A stretch of DNA of 64,000 nt from Azoarcus_F sp048158365 (GCA_048158365.1 JBLLNL010000001.1), one strand, 5' to 3'; positions 11,871 through 21,521 are shown, numbered from the stretch's first letter. The notes: generated from the sequence alone by a model not told the origin. Numbers and translations: made by a program.

Positions 11871-12427
11871 AGCAGGTGAAACGCGACGATGTTAAGTTGC
11901 ACGCGCAGGTCGGCCCCGCCCGCGTTGCCGCGTTGCTGAACCTGCTGGATGCCGACATATTCGACGCGTATCGCCGGTTCGGCCTCGGCCAGCAAGTGCA
12001 GCAGGGCGTGCACCTGCTCGATGCCGCCGTCCAGCGTCGCCATCATGCTGACCAGCTGGAAAGCTTCCATCTCTCGCGGTGCGAGGATCTGGCTGCCCAC
12101 CACGCCCAGCCCCGCAGTGGCCGCGAGCGCCCGCACACGTTGCTGCAGGTCGGCGCCGACGCGGTCGACGCCGACGCTGACCGGATAGGCGTAACGGTCG
12201 AGCCTCGCGGTCGCGTCGTGGAGCGCGGCGACGATCTGCGGCGTCGCGTCGCGCAGGCTGGCCAGGCGCGCATGGCGCGCGCCGATGTCGTCGAGTTCGC
12301 GCCGTGCATCGGCATGGGCCTCGAGCAGCCAGGTGCCACCGGCATAAAGCAGCGCGACGATGACGAGCAGCGTAATCGCAACGACGGCGCGAGCGCGCCG
12401 GCCCGGAAAATCAGTCGATGCGATCAA
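11867..12427 (-). CDS. gspM: Type II secretion protein GspM
   Basis: A 186-residue bitopic inner-membrane protein: cytoplasmic N-terminus, transmembrane helix around residues 16-35 (VVAITLLVIVALLYAGGTWL), a periplasmic coiled segment rich in Ala, Arg and Asp, and a small ferredoxin-like C-terminal domain. This is the GspM/PilO-like layout of the assembly platform. The start codon is TTG at 12427, giving a 17-base overlap with gspL. Sequence similarity in this family is weak, so the name rests on position, length and topology. Confidence 0.75.
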   Translation of the reverse strand: MIASTDFPGRRARAVVAITLLVIVALLYAGGTWLLEAHADARRELDDIGARHARLASLRDATPQIVAALHDATARLDRYAYPVSVGVDRVGADLQQRVRALAATAGLGVVGSQILAPREMEAFQLVSMMATLDGGIEQVHALLHLLAEAEPAIRVEYVGIQQVQQRGNAGGADLRVQLNIVAFHLL

Positions 12428-13469
12428 TAGGTGCTCCGTTCAACGTGAATTCAACCGAGAAGGATTCGCGACCATCCCGGCCGCGCGAGATCGGCGACGG
12501 CGTGCGCACCTCGACGAAACCGGGTTGCTCGCCGAGGCGATCGATCAGCTGGGCGGCGTTGTCCGAGAAACCCGCGATGCGGACTTGCCGGCCACTGACT
12601 TCGAGCCGTTGCAGATACGCTTGGTCCGGCAATGTGCGGGTCAGCGTCTCGAGCAGCACCGGCAGATCCACGTCATCCTCGAACACGCGCGCCAGTGCGT
12701 TCAGCTTGTCGTTCGTCCGGACCAGGGATTCGCGCTCGCCGAGGATGGCGCGCGTCTCGGACTGCAGCGCCTGCAACGCGCTGCGCGCATGTGCGAGCCG
12801 TTGCGACTGAACCAGCACCGGCGTCGCCGCCAGCGCGATCGACAGGCTTGCCGCGATCATCAGCATCGCGAGCAGTGTTCGGCGGTGCCGGGCCTGACGG
12901 GCGAGCCGCGCGGGTTCGCCGAAACCGCGAAGAACGATCGAAGGGTTGCCGCCCGCCCAGACCTCGGGCTCCGCTTCGCTCGCCAGTGCGAGGCCGGGCG
13001 CACGCGGATCGTCGGCGGCGCGTGCGGCCAGGGCGGCGAGATGGGCGGATACATGCGCCCGCGACGCGATCGCGATGATGACGTCCAGTCGTCCGTCGGC
13101 GCGCATGCGCGCCTGCCAGCCATGGACGGTGTCAGCTTCGTCGAACGGGCTGAGTTCGGCCGCCTGCAGCGCGATCGCCGCGGCCAGATCGTCCGGGTCC
13201 AGCGCAGGCAGGACCCGCTCCGCGCGCAACACGATCGGATCCGGCACCAGCACCGCGGTCGTGCGCACGCGTGCCGACGACAGCGTCGCGCCTGACGCCC
13301 CGTCGTGCACGCCGATCCGCCCGTCGGCATGGACGACCCGCACCGGCTCGCTCGCGTTCAGCCACGCGAACACCGGCCACTGCAGCGCGTCCGACCACCC
13401 GCGGCGGAACTGCGCCCACCCGTGCGCCGGGTGAGCCATTGCGCGCGCATCGCGTGTTTCAGCCACCAT
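12411..13469 (-). CDS. gspL: Type II secretion protein GspL (PilM/PilN-like)
   Basis: Assembly-platform protein of 352 residues. The first about 190 residues form an actin-like cytoplasmic domain (ALDPDDLAAAIALQAAELSPF is typical of the GspL/PilM lobe). A transmembrane helix follows around residues 202-225, then a periplasmic helix and a PilN-like ferredoxin domain (LPDQAYLQRLEVSGRQVRIAG). It recruits the GspE ATPase to the inner membrane with GspM. It overlaps gspK by 11 bases and gspM by 17. A start at the internal Met (MAHPAHGW) is an alternative. Confidence 0.78.
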   Translation of the reverse strand: MVAETRDARAMAHPAHGWAQFRRGWSDALQWPVFAWLNASEPVRVVHADGRIGVHDGASGATLSSARVRTTAVLVPDPIVLRAERVLPALDPDDLAAAIALQAAELSPFDEADTVHGWQARMRADGRLDVIIAIASRAHVSAHLAALAARAADDPRAPGLALASEAEPEVWAGGNPSIVLRGFGEPARLARQARHRRTLLAMLMIAASLSIALAATPVLVQSQRLAHARSALQALQSETRAILGERESLVRTNDKLNALARVFEDDVDLPVLLETLTRTLPDQAYLQRLEVSGRQVRIAGFSDNAAQLIDRLGEQPGFVEVRTPSPISRGRDGRESFSVEFTLNGAPIDRID

Positions 13470-14343
13470 CGTGACGCTCCGTCATCGTCACCGACCGCAC
13501 CGGTTCGAAGGCGAGTTCGCGCCAGGGTACACCGCTGTGCGGCACCCGCTCGTTCGCAAGCCAGCCCACGCGCGTCAGCGTCGCATCCCCGACCCGGCGG
13601 GTGGCCGCGACGCGCATGACCCGTATGCCCGAATGCGAGATCTGCGCATGGGGCAGGTCGGCGATGTCCATCGCCGGGTCACCCGTGTCGCGCGCAGCGA
13701 GCACGCGTTCGACGCGGACCCGGTCGCCGCGGGACAGGATGGTCAGCACCCGGTCGGATGCGAAGCGTGGATCCACGCCGGTCAGCGGGTTATGCACCGT
13801 GACCAGATCGGACAGGCGCTGGTACAGCGCGAGGTCCACGCCTGGGACCTGGACCAGGTCCTCGATCGTGTCGAAGCCGCCTATGCGTCCAACTGAAGGC
13901 GTCGGGTTGCCGGCGAGGCTCGCGACTTCGGGATCGCGCCATGCGACCAGCGCGTCGACAAGCGGTCCGGCCCGATCGGCGGACAGACCGGCGCCGAACA
14001 CGAGCGCATCGTGCAACAGCTCCGGCGGTGCATTGTTGAGGTCTATCAGCGCCGATGCCGGCACCGCCTCGACCCGCAGCCGGTGCTCGCCGATCTGCAA
14101 TGTGCGGCGCAGCGGCCGGGTCGGCGGCGGCGACACCGCGATCTCGGCCATCGTCAGCCGGATCGCACCATCGCCGAGCGCGGCATGTTCGGCGAAGCTG
14201 CGGAAGGTCTGCAGGCTGCGCAGGTCGGCGCGCGTCGCACCGACCTGGCCGGCGACCAGCAGGGCCAGTGCGGCCAGCAGCCACATCATCGCGACCAGCG
14301 CGATGCCGTGCTGATGACCGGAGTCGAAGCGGCGACCATTCAT
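13459..14343 (-). CDS. gspK: Type II secretion minor pseudopilin GspK
   Basis: Largest minor pseudopilin, 294 residues, at the tip of the pseudopilus with GspI and GspJ. The N-terminal hydrophobic helix is HGIALVAMMWLLAALALLVA. Ile/Ala follow Gly where other pseudopilins have FTLIE, and the +5 Glu is absent, as is typical for GspK. The globular part contains a helix-hairpin-helix-like VPGVDLALYQRL and the segment ALIDLNNAPPELL, a standard GspK marker. Start ATG 14343 overlaps the gspJ stop by four bases (ATGA). Confidence 0.88.
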   Translation of the reverse strand: MNGRRFDSGHQHGIALVAMMWLLAALALLVAGQVGATRADLRSLQTFRSFAEHAALGDGAIRLTMAEIAVSPPPTRPLRRTLQIGEHRLRVEAVPASALIDLNNAPPELLHDALVFGAGLSADRAGPLVDALVAWRDPEVASLAGNPTPSVGRIGGFDTIEDLVQVPGVDLALYQRLSDLVTVHNPLTGVDPRFASDRVLTILSRGDRVRVERVLAARDTGDPAMDIADLPHAQISHSGIRVMRVAATRRVGDATLTRVGWLANERVPHSGVPWRELAFEPVRSVTMTERHDGG

Positions 14344-15062
14344 CGCGCGACGCCTGCCAGTCGCAGCGATTCCTGGCCGGCGCGGGTGCGCGCTGCGTCG
14401 CGCCGCGGCGACGCAGCGTTCAGCGCGATCACCAGCGGTGGCCAGTCGCGTCCGTCGATCTGCAGCGACAACATCACATGGCCGGGCAGCGCCTCGGCAT
14501 CCAGCCAGTGCGTGTGCCACGCGGATTCGCCGACGCCGCGATAGCGAAGCTCGAAGCCGGTCAGTCCTTCGATCAGCGGGCGGGGCGGCAGCCTCTGCCA
14601 GTCGGGTTCGGCTCCGCGCATGGCCGGCCGGGTCAGGCCGGTCGCGGCCGCGAGCGGATCGTGGTTCACGTAAGGCGCAATGTGCAGCATCAGCGCCGCG
14701 CGGCCAGCATGTTGTCCGATCTGCAGGCCGACATGGGTGAGCCCACCCACGCCCTCGCGTGCCGGCAGCGGCGCGAGCCACTCGAGGGCGTCCGGCCGAC
14801 CGGCGAATCGGATCCGCATGCCGCGATCGGCCGCGGTCGCGCCCGGGTGGGCGACTGCCATGCCGACGGTTCGCTGCAGCAGCGCAGTGACCACGCGCAT
14901 ATCCTCGCTGGCCAGCGCATTGCGTTCCAGGCGCGTGCTGGTCTGGGCCAGACCGCGAAAGGCGGCCGTGACCGCGAGCAGCAGCATGCCGAGCAGGCTC
15001 AGCGCGACGACGACCTCGATCAGCGTGAAGCCGCGCGGCTGCACTTCAACGCGGCCGATCAT
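14340..15062 (-). CDS. gspJ: Type II secretion minor pseudopilin GspJ
   Basis: Minor pseudopilin of 240 residues. The prepilin peptidase site is RG|FTLIEVVVALSLLGMLLL with Glu at +5. The globular domain follows, with the GspJ-type ending around ELRYRGVGESAWHTHW. ATG 15062 places the short positively charged leader (MIGRVEVQPRG) before the cleavage site; the frame is open for 18 more codons without a good start. It overlaps gspI by four bases and gspK by four bases. Confidence 0.87.
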   Translation of the reverse strand: MIGRVEVQPRGFTLIEVVVALSLLGMLLLAVTAAFRGLAQTSTRLERNALASEDMRVVTALLQRTVGMAVAHPGATAADRGMRIRFAGRPDALEWLAPLPAREGVGGLTHVGLQIGQHAGRAALMLHIAPYVNHDPLAAATGLTRPAMRGAEPDWQRLPPRPLIEGLTGFELRYRGVGESAWHTHWLDAEALPGHVMLSLQIDGRDWPPLVIALNAASPRRDAARTRAGQESLRLAGVAR

Positions 15063-15436
15063 GGCGCCCGCTCCGGTACCACGCCGACCAGCTGCAGCTG
15101 CCGGTCCTGCGGCCATCGGACGGTGACGACGATATGCTGCATGCGTTGTCGTGTGCTTCGGGCCGAATCCAGCGGAGTCGATGTGACGTCCCAGTCCATT
15201 CCGTCCTCGAAACGTCCGGTCGCGTGCACTCCGTCGGGTCCAACCTGGCCATGCAGTGCGAGCAGCGACTCAGCCGCGATGATCGCGCGGGTCTGCCGGT
15301 CGATCTCGGCGGCGGCGCGCACGCTGCCGCCCGAAGCGTGATACAGCGCAATCAGCGTCATCGCCGCGATCGCTATCGCGACCAGCATTTCCAGCAGCGA
15401 AAACCCGTCGGGCCGTGCAGCATGGCAGCGCGTCAT
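15059..15436 (-). CDS. gspI: Type II secretion minor pseudopilin GspI
   Basis: Minor pseudopilin of 125 residues. The leader MTRCHAARPDG is followed by FSLLEMLVAIAIAAMTLIAL, with Glu at +5 after the expected cleavage site. The size and the DRQTRAIIAAESLLA region fit GspI, which nucleates the tip complex with J and K. Four-base overlaps with gspH and gspJ indicate translational coupling. Confidence 0.85.
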   Translation of the reverse strand: MTRCHAARPDGFSLLEMLVAIAIAAMTLIALYHASGGSVRAAAEIDRQTRAIIAAESLLALHGQVGPDGVHATGRFEDGMDWDVTSTPLDSARSTRQRMQHIVVTVRWPQDRQLQLVGVVPERAP

Positions 15437-15996
15437 GACGCCTCCGTTGCCGGGAGTCGGGGCCCGGCCGCGGGCCGTCCTCGCGCGTCACGGAGAGGCC
15501 CGGACCGTTCGGAGGCATCGAACGCTTGCTGGCGCGCCCGTCCGAGCAACCAGTCCACGCTGATGCGCACGCCATCGCCCGACGGACGGATCACGTCGAT
15601 CGAGCCGCCGGACGCACCGCCGTCCGCATAGAAGCGGATGCCGGCGCGCGTGGCGACGACCTCGGTGTCGGCGACGATCATCGCGATGGCGAGCTTGGGC
15701 GGCACCTCGCGCTTGAGCTGCTCGCCAACGCCGAAGCGGCGCGACTGCGGTTCGTAGGCGAACACCGTCGCCTGTCCGCTGTGCAGCGCGTGCAGCCGTG
15801 CGCGCTTGAGGTCCGTCAGCAGGTGACGCACGGTCGAGCGGTACGCCATCGTGTCGAAGGCGCGCGTCACGGCGGTCGGCACAGTGGCCAGCATCAATGC
15901 CGCGATGCCGAGCGCAACGACCATCTCGACCAGCGTGAAGCCGTGTCGGCGGCGATGCCGCGCGGTCGCGAGGTGAGCGCGAGCGGGGCCGATCAC
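15433..15996 (-). CDS. gspH: Type II secretion pseudopilin GspH
   Basis: Pseudopilin of 187 residues. The prepilin motif is HG|FTLVEMVVALGIAALMLA, followed by a GspH-type domain with KRARLHALHSGQATVFAYE. The best start is GTG 15996, which overlaps the gspG stop by four bases (GTGA) and gives a 23-residue basic leader. The frame is open far upstream through gspG in another phase, so a longer product is not expected. GspH couples the tip complex to the GspG filament. Confidence 0.83.
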   Translation of the reverse strand: MIGPARAHLATARHRRRHGFTLVEMVVALGIAALMLATVPTAVTRAFDTMAYRSTVRHLLTDLKRARLHALHSGQATVFAYEPQSRRFGVGEQLKREVPPKLAIAMIVADTEVVATRAGIRFYADGGASGGSIDVIRPSGDGVRISVDWLLGRARQQAFDASERSGPLRDARGRPAAGPRLPATEAS

Positions 15997-16433
15997 AGCT
16001 GCCAGTTGCCGACGTCGGCGGCTTCGCCGCTGCCGCCCGGCGCATTGTCCGAGCCGTAGGAATAGATGTCGATGTCGCCATGGCGACCCGGGACGGCATA
16101 GCGGTATGGGTTGCCCCACGGATCCAGCGGCAGCGCGTTGCCGCGCAGGTAGGGGCCGTTCCAGCCGCTCGCGCTGGACGGCCGGGTCATCAGCGCGTCC
16201 AGACCCTCCTGTGCGGACGGAAAGCGGCCGACATCCAGCCGGAACAGGTCGGCGGCCTGCTCCAGGTCGCGGATCTGCACCGCGACGGTCTTGCTCTTCG
16301 CGCCGCCGAGCTGGTTCAGCACGCGCGGCCCGACCAGACCAGCGAGCAGACCCAGGATCGCGAGTACGACCAGCAGTTCGATCAGCGTGAAGCCGCGCCG
16401 GGTGTTGCGGGTGCATGGTTGCTTCGATGGCAT
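15993..16433 (-). CDS. gspG: Type II secretion major pseudopilin GspG
   Basis: Major pseudopilin of 146 residues, the main filament subunit. The prepilin peptidase site is RRG|FTLIELLVVLAILGLLAGL. The C-terminal part shows the conserved LDALMTRP, WNGPYLRG and DPWGNPYRY segments and a calcium-loop region near SYGSDNAPGG. ATG 16433 gives a 13-residue leader. A 102-base gap separates it from gspF, the largest spacing in the operon, and could hold an extra promoter to raise GspG levels; none is clear. Confidence 0.92.
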   Translation of the reverse strand: MPSKQPCTRNTRRGFTLIELLVVLAILGLLAGLVGPRVLNQLGGAKSKTVAVQIRDLEQAADLFRLDVGRFPSAQEGLDALMTRPSSASGWNGPYLRGNALPLDPWGNPYRYAVPGRHGDIDIYSYGSDNAPGGSGEAADVGNWQL

Positions 16434-16535
16434 GGGTGCGGCTCCTGATTCGTGTCTGGCCCGCTCGGCGGGGAGGTGTTCGATGTGTGCGGAAGATATG
16501 GCCCGGATCGGGCTTGGCAGCGGCTCTCGCACGGC

Positions 16536-17804
16536 TCAGAGCACCAGCTCGTTGACGGACAGGATGCCCATCAGGATCGCGGCCATGATCCCGGCGATGA
16601 CGCCACCGAGCAGCAGGATCAGCACCGGCTCGATCAGCGTCAGTGCGCGCTTGATCGCCGACTGGATTCCCCGCTCCTGCACGCGCGCGAGTTCCAGCAG
16701 CATCGCGTCGAGCCGACCGGTTTCCTCGCCCAGACGCACCATGTTCAGAGCCAGCGGCGAGAACAGGTGGGCGGGTGCGAGTGCGTCGGCGAGTCGCTCG
16801 CCGCGCTTGATCGCGTCCGGGACCGGGGCGATCGCATCGCGCAGGCCCTGCAGGTTCATCGTGTCTATCGCGATCCGGATCGCGCCGACGATGGGCACGC
16901 CGTTGCCGATCAGCGTGCCGAGACTGCGGGCGAAGCGGGTCAGATCGGCCTCGCGCAGGACCCGGCCCAGCACCGGCAGCTGCAGCAGTCGGGCGTCGCG
17001 CCAGCGTCGTCCGGCCGGGCCGAGCAGGGCACGCCGGCCCAGCAGCAGCGCGACCGGCATGGCCGCGAGCAGCCACGGACCCCAGGCGGTCACGAAGTCG
17101 GCGCCGATCAGCAGCGCGCGCGTCGGCCAGGGCAGGGCCTCGCCCATGTCGTCGAAGAGCGTCTCGAACTGCGGCACGACGAAGCCGAGCATCAGCGCGA
17201 CGGACAGCACTGCGACCACGAGCAGGATCGCCGGGTAGGTCAGCGCCGAGATCACGCTTTCGCGGATCTCGCTGACTTTTTCGAGATGGGCGGCGAGCTG
17301 GGCCAGCGTGTCGGCCAGATGTCCGCTCGTCTCGCCGGCGCGCAGCAGGTTGATGTAGAACTCGCCGAACAGCGCCCGATGATCGTCCAGCGCCTGGCTG
17401 AATGGCTTGCCCGCCTTGACCGACGCGAGCAGGTCCTCGACCAGTGCGGCGACCGGGGCGCGGGGGGTCATGCCGGCCATTACCCGCAGCGCCCGGTCCA
17501 ACGGCAGCCCCGCCTTGAGCATGACTGCGAGCTCGGTGGTCAGGATCAGCACGTCGGCGCGGTTCGGTCCTTGCTCGGCGCGCAGCGTCCAGCGGCGGCG
17601 CGCGTGCGCAGGCGCAGGCGCAGCGGGCATGACCGCGCCGCCGTCGCCCGCGTGCGCGGACTCCGGGCCCGGGGCTTGCACCGAGATCGGCGTCAGACCC
17701 TGGTTGCGCAACTGGCGCAACGCGGTTTCGCGGCTGTCGGCCGATACGGACCCCCGCCGGGTATCGCCCGTGAGCGTGGCGGCGCGGTAGGCGAACTCAG
17801 CCAT
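16536..17804 (-). CDS. gspF: Type II secretion inner-membrane platform protein GspF
   Basis: Polytopic inner-membrane platform protein, 422 residues, with two GspF/PilC repeats (about residues 85-210 and 290-410) and three transmembrane segments. Markers are GLPLDRALRVMAG, ETSGHLADTLAQLA and LGEETGRLDAML. ATG 17804 (MAEFAYRAATLTG) matches the family N-terminus and overlaps gspE by eight bases. An Ala/Pro-rich linker at about residues 50-72 is longer than usual. Confidence 0.9.
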   Translation of the reverse strand: MAEFAYRAATLTGDTRRGSVSADSRETALRQLRNQGLTPISVQAPGPESAHAGDGGAVMPAAPAPAHARRRWTLRAEQGPNRADVLILTTELAVMLKAGLPLDRALRVMAGMTPRAPVAALVEDLLASVKAGKPFSQALDDHRALFGEFYINLLRAGETSGHLADTLAQLAAHLEKVSEIRESVISALTYPAILLVVAVLSVALMLGFVVPQFETLFDDMGEALPWPTRALLIGADFVTAWGPWLLAAMPVALLLGRRALLGPAGRRWRDARLLQLPVLGRVLREADLTRFARSLGTLIGNGVPIVGAIRIAIDTMNLQGLRDAIAPVPDAIKRGERLADALAPAHLFSPLALNMVRLGEETGRLDAMLLELARVQERGIQSAIKRALTLIEPVLILLLGGVIAGIMAAILMGILSVNELVL

Positions 17805-19539
17805 GGTGCTCGTCCTGGGTGACACGCAGCACCTCGTCCAGCGACGTATCGCCGGCGAGCACCCGGCGCAGGCCGTCCTCGTAGAGCGATCCCATGCCGG
17901 CGCTGCGCGCGACCGATTGCAGGCCGCCCGCGTCCGCGCCCGCCAGGATCGCCTGCCGGCAGGTCGGGTCCAGCACCAGCAGCTCGTGGATCGCGGTTCG
18001 ACCGCGGTAGCCGGTGTGCTTGCAGTGCGGGCAACCCCTGGCTTCATGGACGCGCACGTCGCCGCTGTCGACCAGACGGTCCAGGCCAGTCGCTTCGAGG
18101 CACTCTGTCGAGAGGGTTTGCGGCGTCTTGCATTGCGGACACAGCCTGCGGATCAGGCGTTGCGCGAGTACGCCGGTGATGGTCGACGTGATCAGGTAGC
18201 GCTCGATGCCCATGTCCTCGAGACGCGTGATCGCGGCCGCGGCGGTGTTGGTGTGCAATGTGGACAGCACCAGATGGCCGGTCAGCGCCGACTGCACCGC
18301 GATGCGGGCGGTCTCGGTGTCGCGCATCTCCCCGATCATGATGATGTCCGGATCCTGGCGCAGGATCGCGCGCAGCGCCTGCGCGAAGCCCAGCCCGATC
18401 TGGGGCTGCGCCTGGATCTGATTGACGCCGGCAAGCTGGTACTCGACCGGATCCTCCACGGTCAGGATCTTCAGCGCGTCGGCGTCGAGCTTGGCCAGCG
18501 ACGCGTACAGCGTCGTGGTCTTGCCGGAGCCGGTGGGCCCGGTGACGAGCACGATGCCGTGCGGGCGTGCGATCAATTCACGATAGCGTTGCAGCGTCTC
18601 GGCCGAGAAGCCCATGTCCTCGAGTTCGACGCGCAGGCTGGCACGGTCCAGCACCCGCATCACGACGCTCTCGCCATGCACGGTCGGCAGTGTCGACACG
18701 CGCAGATCCAGCTCGTGCCCCTTGACCCGCGTGCGGATGCGTCCGTCCTGCGGCAGGCGGCGCTCGGCGATGTTCAGATGCGCGAGCAATTTGATTCGCG
18801 ACGTCACCGCCGCGGCGAGGCGCAGGTCTTCCAGTTCGGGCGGGAGCAGAACGCCGTCGACCCGATAGCGCACATGCAGGCCGTCCTCGAACGGCTCGAT
18901 ATGGATGTCCGAAGCGCGCAGATCGACCACGCGCGCGATGATGCGATTCACCAGGGTGATGACCGGCGCTTCGGATGCGAGATCCTTCAGATGCTCGATG
19001 AAGTCGCCGTCCTGACCGGCCTCCGGCGTGCCGTCGGGCTCGTGCCCGAGTGCTTCGTCGTCGCGACCGAACAGTCGTGCCTGTGCGGCCGCGAGTTCGC
19101 TTTCGAGCGCGATCGCGGGTCGCACGTCGAGGCCGGTCGCAAGCTGCAGCGCCTTGATCAGGAATCCGTCCTGCGGAGTCACCATCGCGACTTCGCACCA
19201 GCCGTCGCCGATCGCGATCGGCAATACCCCGTGGCGTTGCAGGTAGTCGACACCGAGGCCGGGCACCGCGATCGCTTCCTGCGGATAACCATCCGCCTCG
19301 ACCAGAGGAATGCCGAGCTGGGACGACAGCGCGCGCGCGACATCCAGCTCGGACAGCAGCCCGAGCCGGATCAGCACGCGCCCGAGCAGCCCGCCCATGC
19401 TGCGTTGCGCGAGCAGCGCCTGCTCGAGGTCACGTGCCTCCAGGCGGCCGCTCGCGACCAGCCGTTCGCCCAGGCGCGCGCCGGGTCGCGGCGCCGGATC
19501 GGGTGTCTCGCGGGAGGGGTGGAGGTCGGAGTTCATCAT
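17797..19539 (-). CDS. gspE: Type II secretion ATPase GspE
   Basis: Cytoplasmic secretion ATPase, 580 residues, first gene of the gsp operon. N1E/N2E domains occupy about residues 1-165. The catalytic core has Walker A GPTGSGKTTTLYASL, Walker B IIMIGEMRDTETA, the Asp box around DLRASDIHIEP and the His-box STLHTNTA. The zinc tetracysteine module lies near the C-terminus, with CPQCK and CPHCKHTGYRGR. All expected active residues are present. A 267-base region upstream, shared with the divergent gene at 19807, should contain the operon promoter, but I could not define it. Confidence 0.94.
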   Translation of the reverse strand: MMNSDLHPSRETPDPAPRPGARLGERLVASGRLEARDLEQALLAQRSMGGLLGRVLIRLGLLSELDVARALSSQLGIPLVEADGYPQEAIAVPGLGVDYLQRHGVLPIAIGDGWCEVAMVTPQDGFLIKALQLATGLDVRPAIALESELAAAQARLFGRDDEALGHEPDGTPEAGQDGDFIEHLKDLASEAPVITLVNRIIARVVDLRASDIHIEPFEDGLHVRYRVDGVLLPPELEDLRLAAAVTSRIKLLAHLNIAERRLPQDGRIRTRVKGHELDLRVSTLPTVHGESVVMRVLDRASLRVELEDMGFSAETLQRYRELIARPHGIVLVTGPTGSGKTTTLYASLAKLDADALKILTVEDPVEYQLAGVNQIQAQPQIGLGFAQALRAILRQDPDIIMIGEMRDTETARIAVQSALTGHLVLSTLHTNTAAAAITRLEDMGIERYLITSTITGVLAQRLIRRLCPQCKTPQTLSTECLEATGLDRLVDSGDVRVHEARGCPHCKHTGYRGRTAIHELLVLDPTCRQAILAGADAGGLQSVARSAGMGSLYEDGLRRVLAGDTSLDEVLRVTQDEHHG

Positions 19540-19806
19540 CGAATGCTGTCCGTGCCGCTTGGCGTCTGTCCGAACCGGCGGGTCGGGTCGGTTCCCGGAT
19601 GTCTAGGGTCACGGGAGCATCCGCGGCCTGCGCCAATGGGGCCGACCCACTGGAGACGGCACGCGGGTTGGCACGAAGTGTTGCATTTCAGTGTGACGTT
19701 CATGTTTCAGCCGCGACGTTTCGCAGGAAAACCGACACGGAAACGTCATCGCCGTGAAACAGGCGCCCCCGATAGTCGCAGTTTTTGCCACGACAGGGGA
19801 TAGACC

Positions 19807-21465
19807 ATGCACGACAAGAAGTTTCTCCGTAACGCGATCGCGGCCGGCATCGTCGCGCTGTGCTCGGCTGGCAGCATGCAGGCCGTCGCTCAGGTGACGC
19901 CTTTCCAGCTCGACATTACGCCGATCGGCAGCTATGCGTCGGGCGTGTTCGATCAGTCCGCGGCCGAGATCGTTGCGCACGACCCGCAGAGCCAGCGCCT
20001 GTTCGTCGTGAATGCGCAGAGCGGCCAGATCGATGTGCTCGATGCGCGTGTGCCGAGCGCGCTGGTCAAATTGTTCAGTATCGATCTGGCGGAGTACGGC
20101 AATACGGTCAATAGTGTCGACGTGCGCGAGGGACTGGTCGTGGCGGCGGTCGAAGCCGAGGAGAAGACCGACCCGGGCATGGCGGTATTCACCGACATCG
20201 ACGGCAACGTGATCGCGGCGGTCGCGGTCGGCGCGCTGCCGGACATGGTCACGTTCACGCCGGACGGCAAGCGCGTGCTGGTCGCCAACGAGGGCGAGCC
20301 GAATATCGACTACAGCATCGATCCCGAAGGCTCGGTCAGCATCATCGACCTGCCGAGTGATGTCCGCACGCTGAACCAGGGGCATGTGCGCACCGCCGGC
20401 TTCACGCAGTTCAACGATGCCGAACTGGATGCTTCGATCCGCATCACCGGGCCGAATGCGACCGTCGCGCAGGACCTTGAGCCCGAGTACATCACCGTGT
20501 CGCCCGACTCACGCACGGCCTGGGTCGCGCTGCAGGAGAACAATGCGATCGGCATTCTCGACATCGAGGCGGGTGAATTCACCGCGCTGAAGGGGCTGGG
20601 TTTCAAGGACCACATGCTGCCGGGTAACGAACTGGATGTCAGTGATCGTGACAACGTGATCCGTATCGCGAACTGGCCGGTGTTTGGTGTGTACATGCCG
20701 GATTCGATCGCGAGCTACGAGTATCGCGGCCGCAACTACATCGTGACCGCGAACGAAGGCGATGCGCGCGAGTACGAGGGCTTCGCCGATGTGTCGCGCT
20801 ACCGCGCTCTGAGCGGTAACACTCCGTTCTGTGCGGATTCGCCGCGCCTGACCACCTTCCTGGCCGATAATGAGGTCAATGTACAGACCGCTTCCGAGCT
20901 GCGCGATAACGCCAACATGGGCCGTCTGAACGTGCTCACCACCGAAGGCCTGCGTGCCGACGGCAGCTGCTACGAAGCGATCTACGCCTTCGGTGCGCGC
21001 TCGTTCTCGATCTACGATGAAGAGATCGAACAGGTCTATGACAGTGGTTCGGACTTCGAGCGGATCACCGCCGAGGCCTACCCGGAGTTCTTCAACTCCA
21101 ACCACCGCCAGAACTCGTTCGAGACCCGCAGCGACGACAAGGGGCCGGAGCCCGAGGGCGTGACCGTGGCCAAGCTATGGGGCAGCACCTATGCCTTCGT
21201 CGGGCTGGAGCGGATCGGCGGCGTGATGATCTACGATATCACCGACCCGTATGCGCCGAGCTTCGTGCAGTACTTCAACAACCGCGACTTCGCGGCAGCG
21301 CCAGATACCGAAGCCGCGGGTGATCTCGGTGCAGAAGGCCTGATCGTGATCGAGGCCGCCAAAAGCCCGATCCCTGGGGTGCCGCTGCTGGTGGTCGCCA
21401 ACGAGGTCAGCGGCACGACGACGGTGTTCCGCATCGACCGCGAGCGGCTGGTCGGTCGTCAGTAA
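19807..21465 (+). CDS. Secreted choice-of-anchor I family beta-propeller protein
   Basis: Exported 552-residue protein with an N-terminal signal peptide (about residues 1-29, ending AVAQ). The body matches the choice-of-anchor I family: repeated beta-propeller blades such as RLFVVNAQSGQIDVLDA, MVTFTPDGKRVLVANEGEP and YITVSPDSRTAWVALQENN, plus IVTANEGDAREYEGF. Many relatives are annotated as alkaline phosphatase or phytase-like. Unlike most of them it has no C-terminal anchor segment. AGGGG precedes the ATG. It stands near phoX, so a role in phosphorus scavenging is plausible but inferred; secretion by the neighbouring type II system is also possible. Confidence 0.8.
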   Translation: MHDKKFLRNAIAAGIVALCSAGSMQAVAQVTPFQLDITPIGSYASGVFDQSAAEIVAHDPQSQRLFVVNAQSGQIDVLDARVPSALVKLFSIDLAEYGNTVNSVDVREGLVVAAVEAEEKTDPGMAVFTDIDGNVIAAVAVGALPDMVTFTPDGKRVLVANEGEPNIDYSIDPEGSVSIIDLPSDVRTLNQGHVRTAGFTQFNDAELDASIRITGPNATVAQDLEPEYITVSPDSRTAWVALQENNAIGILDIEAGEFTALKGLGFKDHMLPGNELDVSDRDNVIRIANWPVFGVYMPDSIASYEYRGRNYIVTANEGDAREYEGFADVSRYRALSGNTPFCADSPRLTTFLADNEVNVQTASELRDNANMGRLNVLTTEGLRADGSCYEAIYAFGARSFSIYDEEIEQVYDSGSDFERITAEAYPEFFNSNHRQNSFETRSDDKGPEPEGVTVAKLWGSTYAFVGLERIGGVMIYDITDPYAPSFVQYFNNRDFAAAPDTEAAGDLGAEGLIVIEAAKSPIPGVPLLVVANEVSGTTTVFRIDRERLVGRQ

Positions 21466-21500
21466 GCCGTCGGGGTCTGTTTGACCCATCCCCACCCCAT

Positions 21501-21521
21501 CCCTCCCCTTGAAGGGGAGGG
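21501..21521 (+). terminator. Hairpin downstream of the choice-of-anchor I gene
   Basis: CCCTCCCCTT and AAGGGGAGGG form a near-perfect stem with a minimal loop, 35 bases after the stop codon. No T-run follows. The same sequence is a common dispersed palindrome in GC-rich proteobacteria, so it may be a repeat unit rather than a terminator. Confidence 0.45.

Noticed and set aside
19680..19806. Possible Pho box before the choice-of-anchor I gene
   Set aside because: The best 18-base window on the minus strand matches the consensus at only about 12 positions and lies in the wrong orientation.
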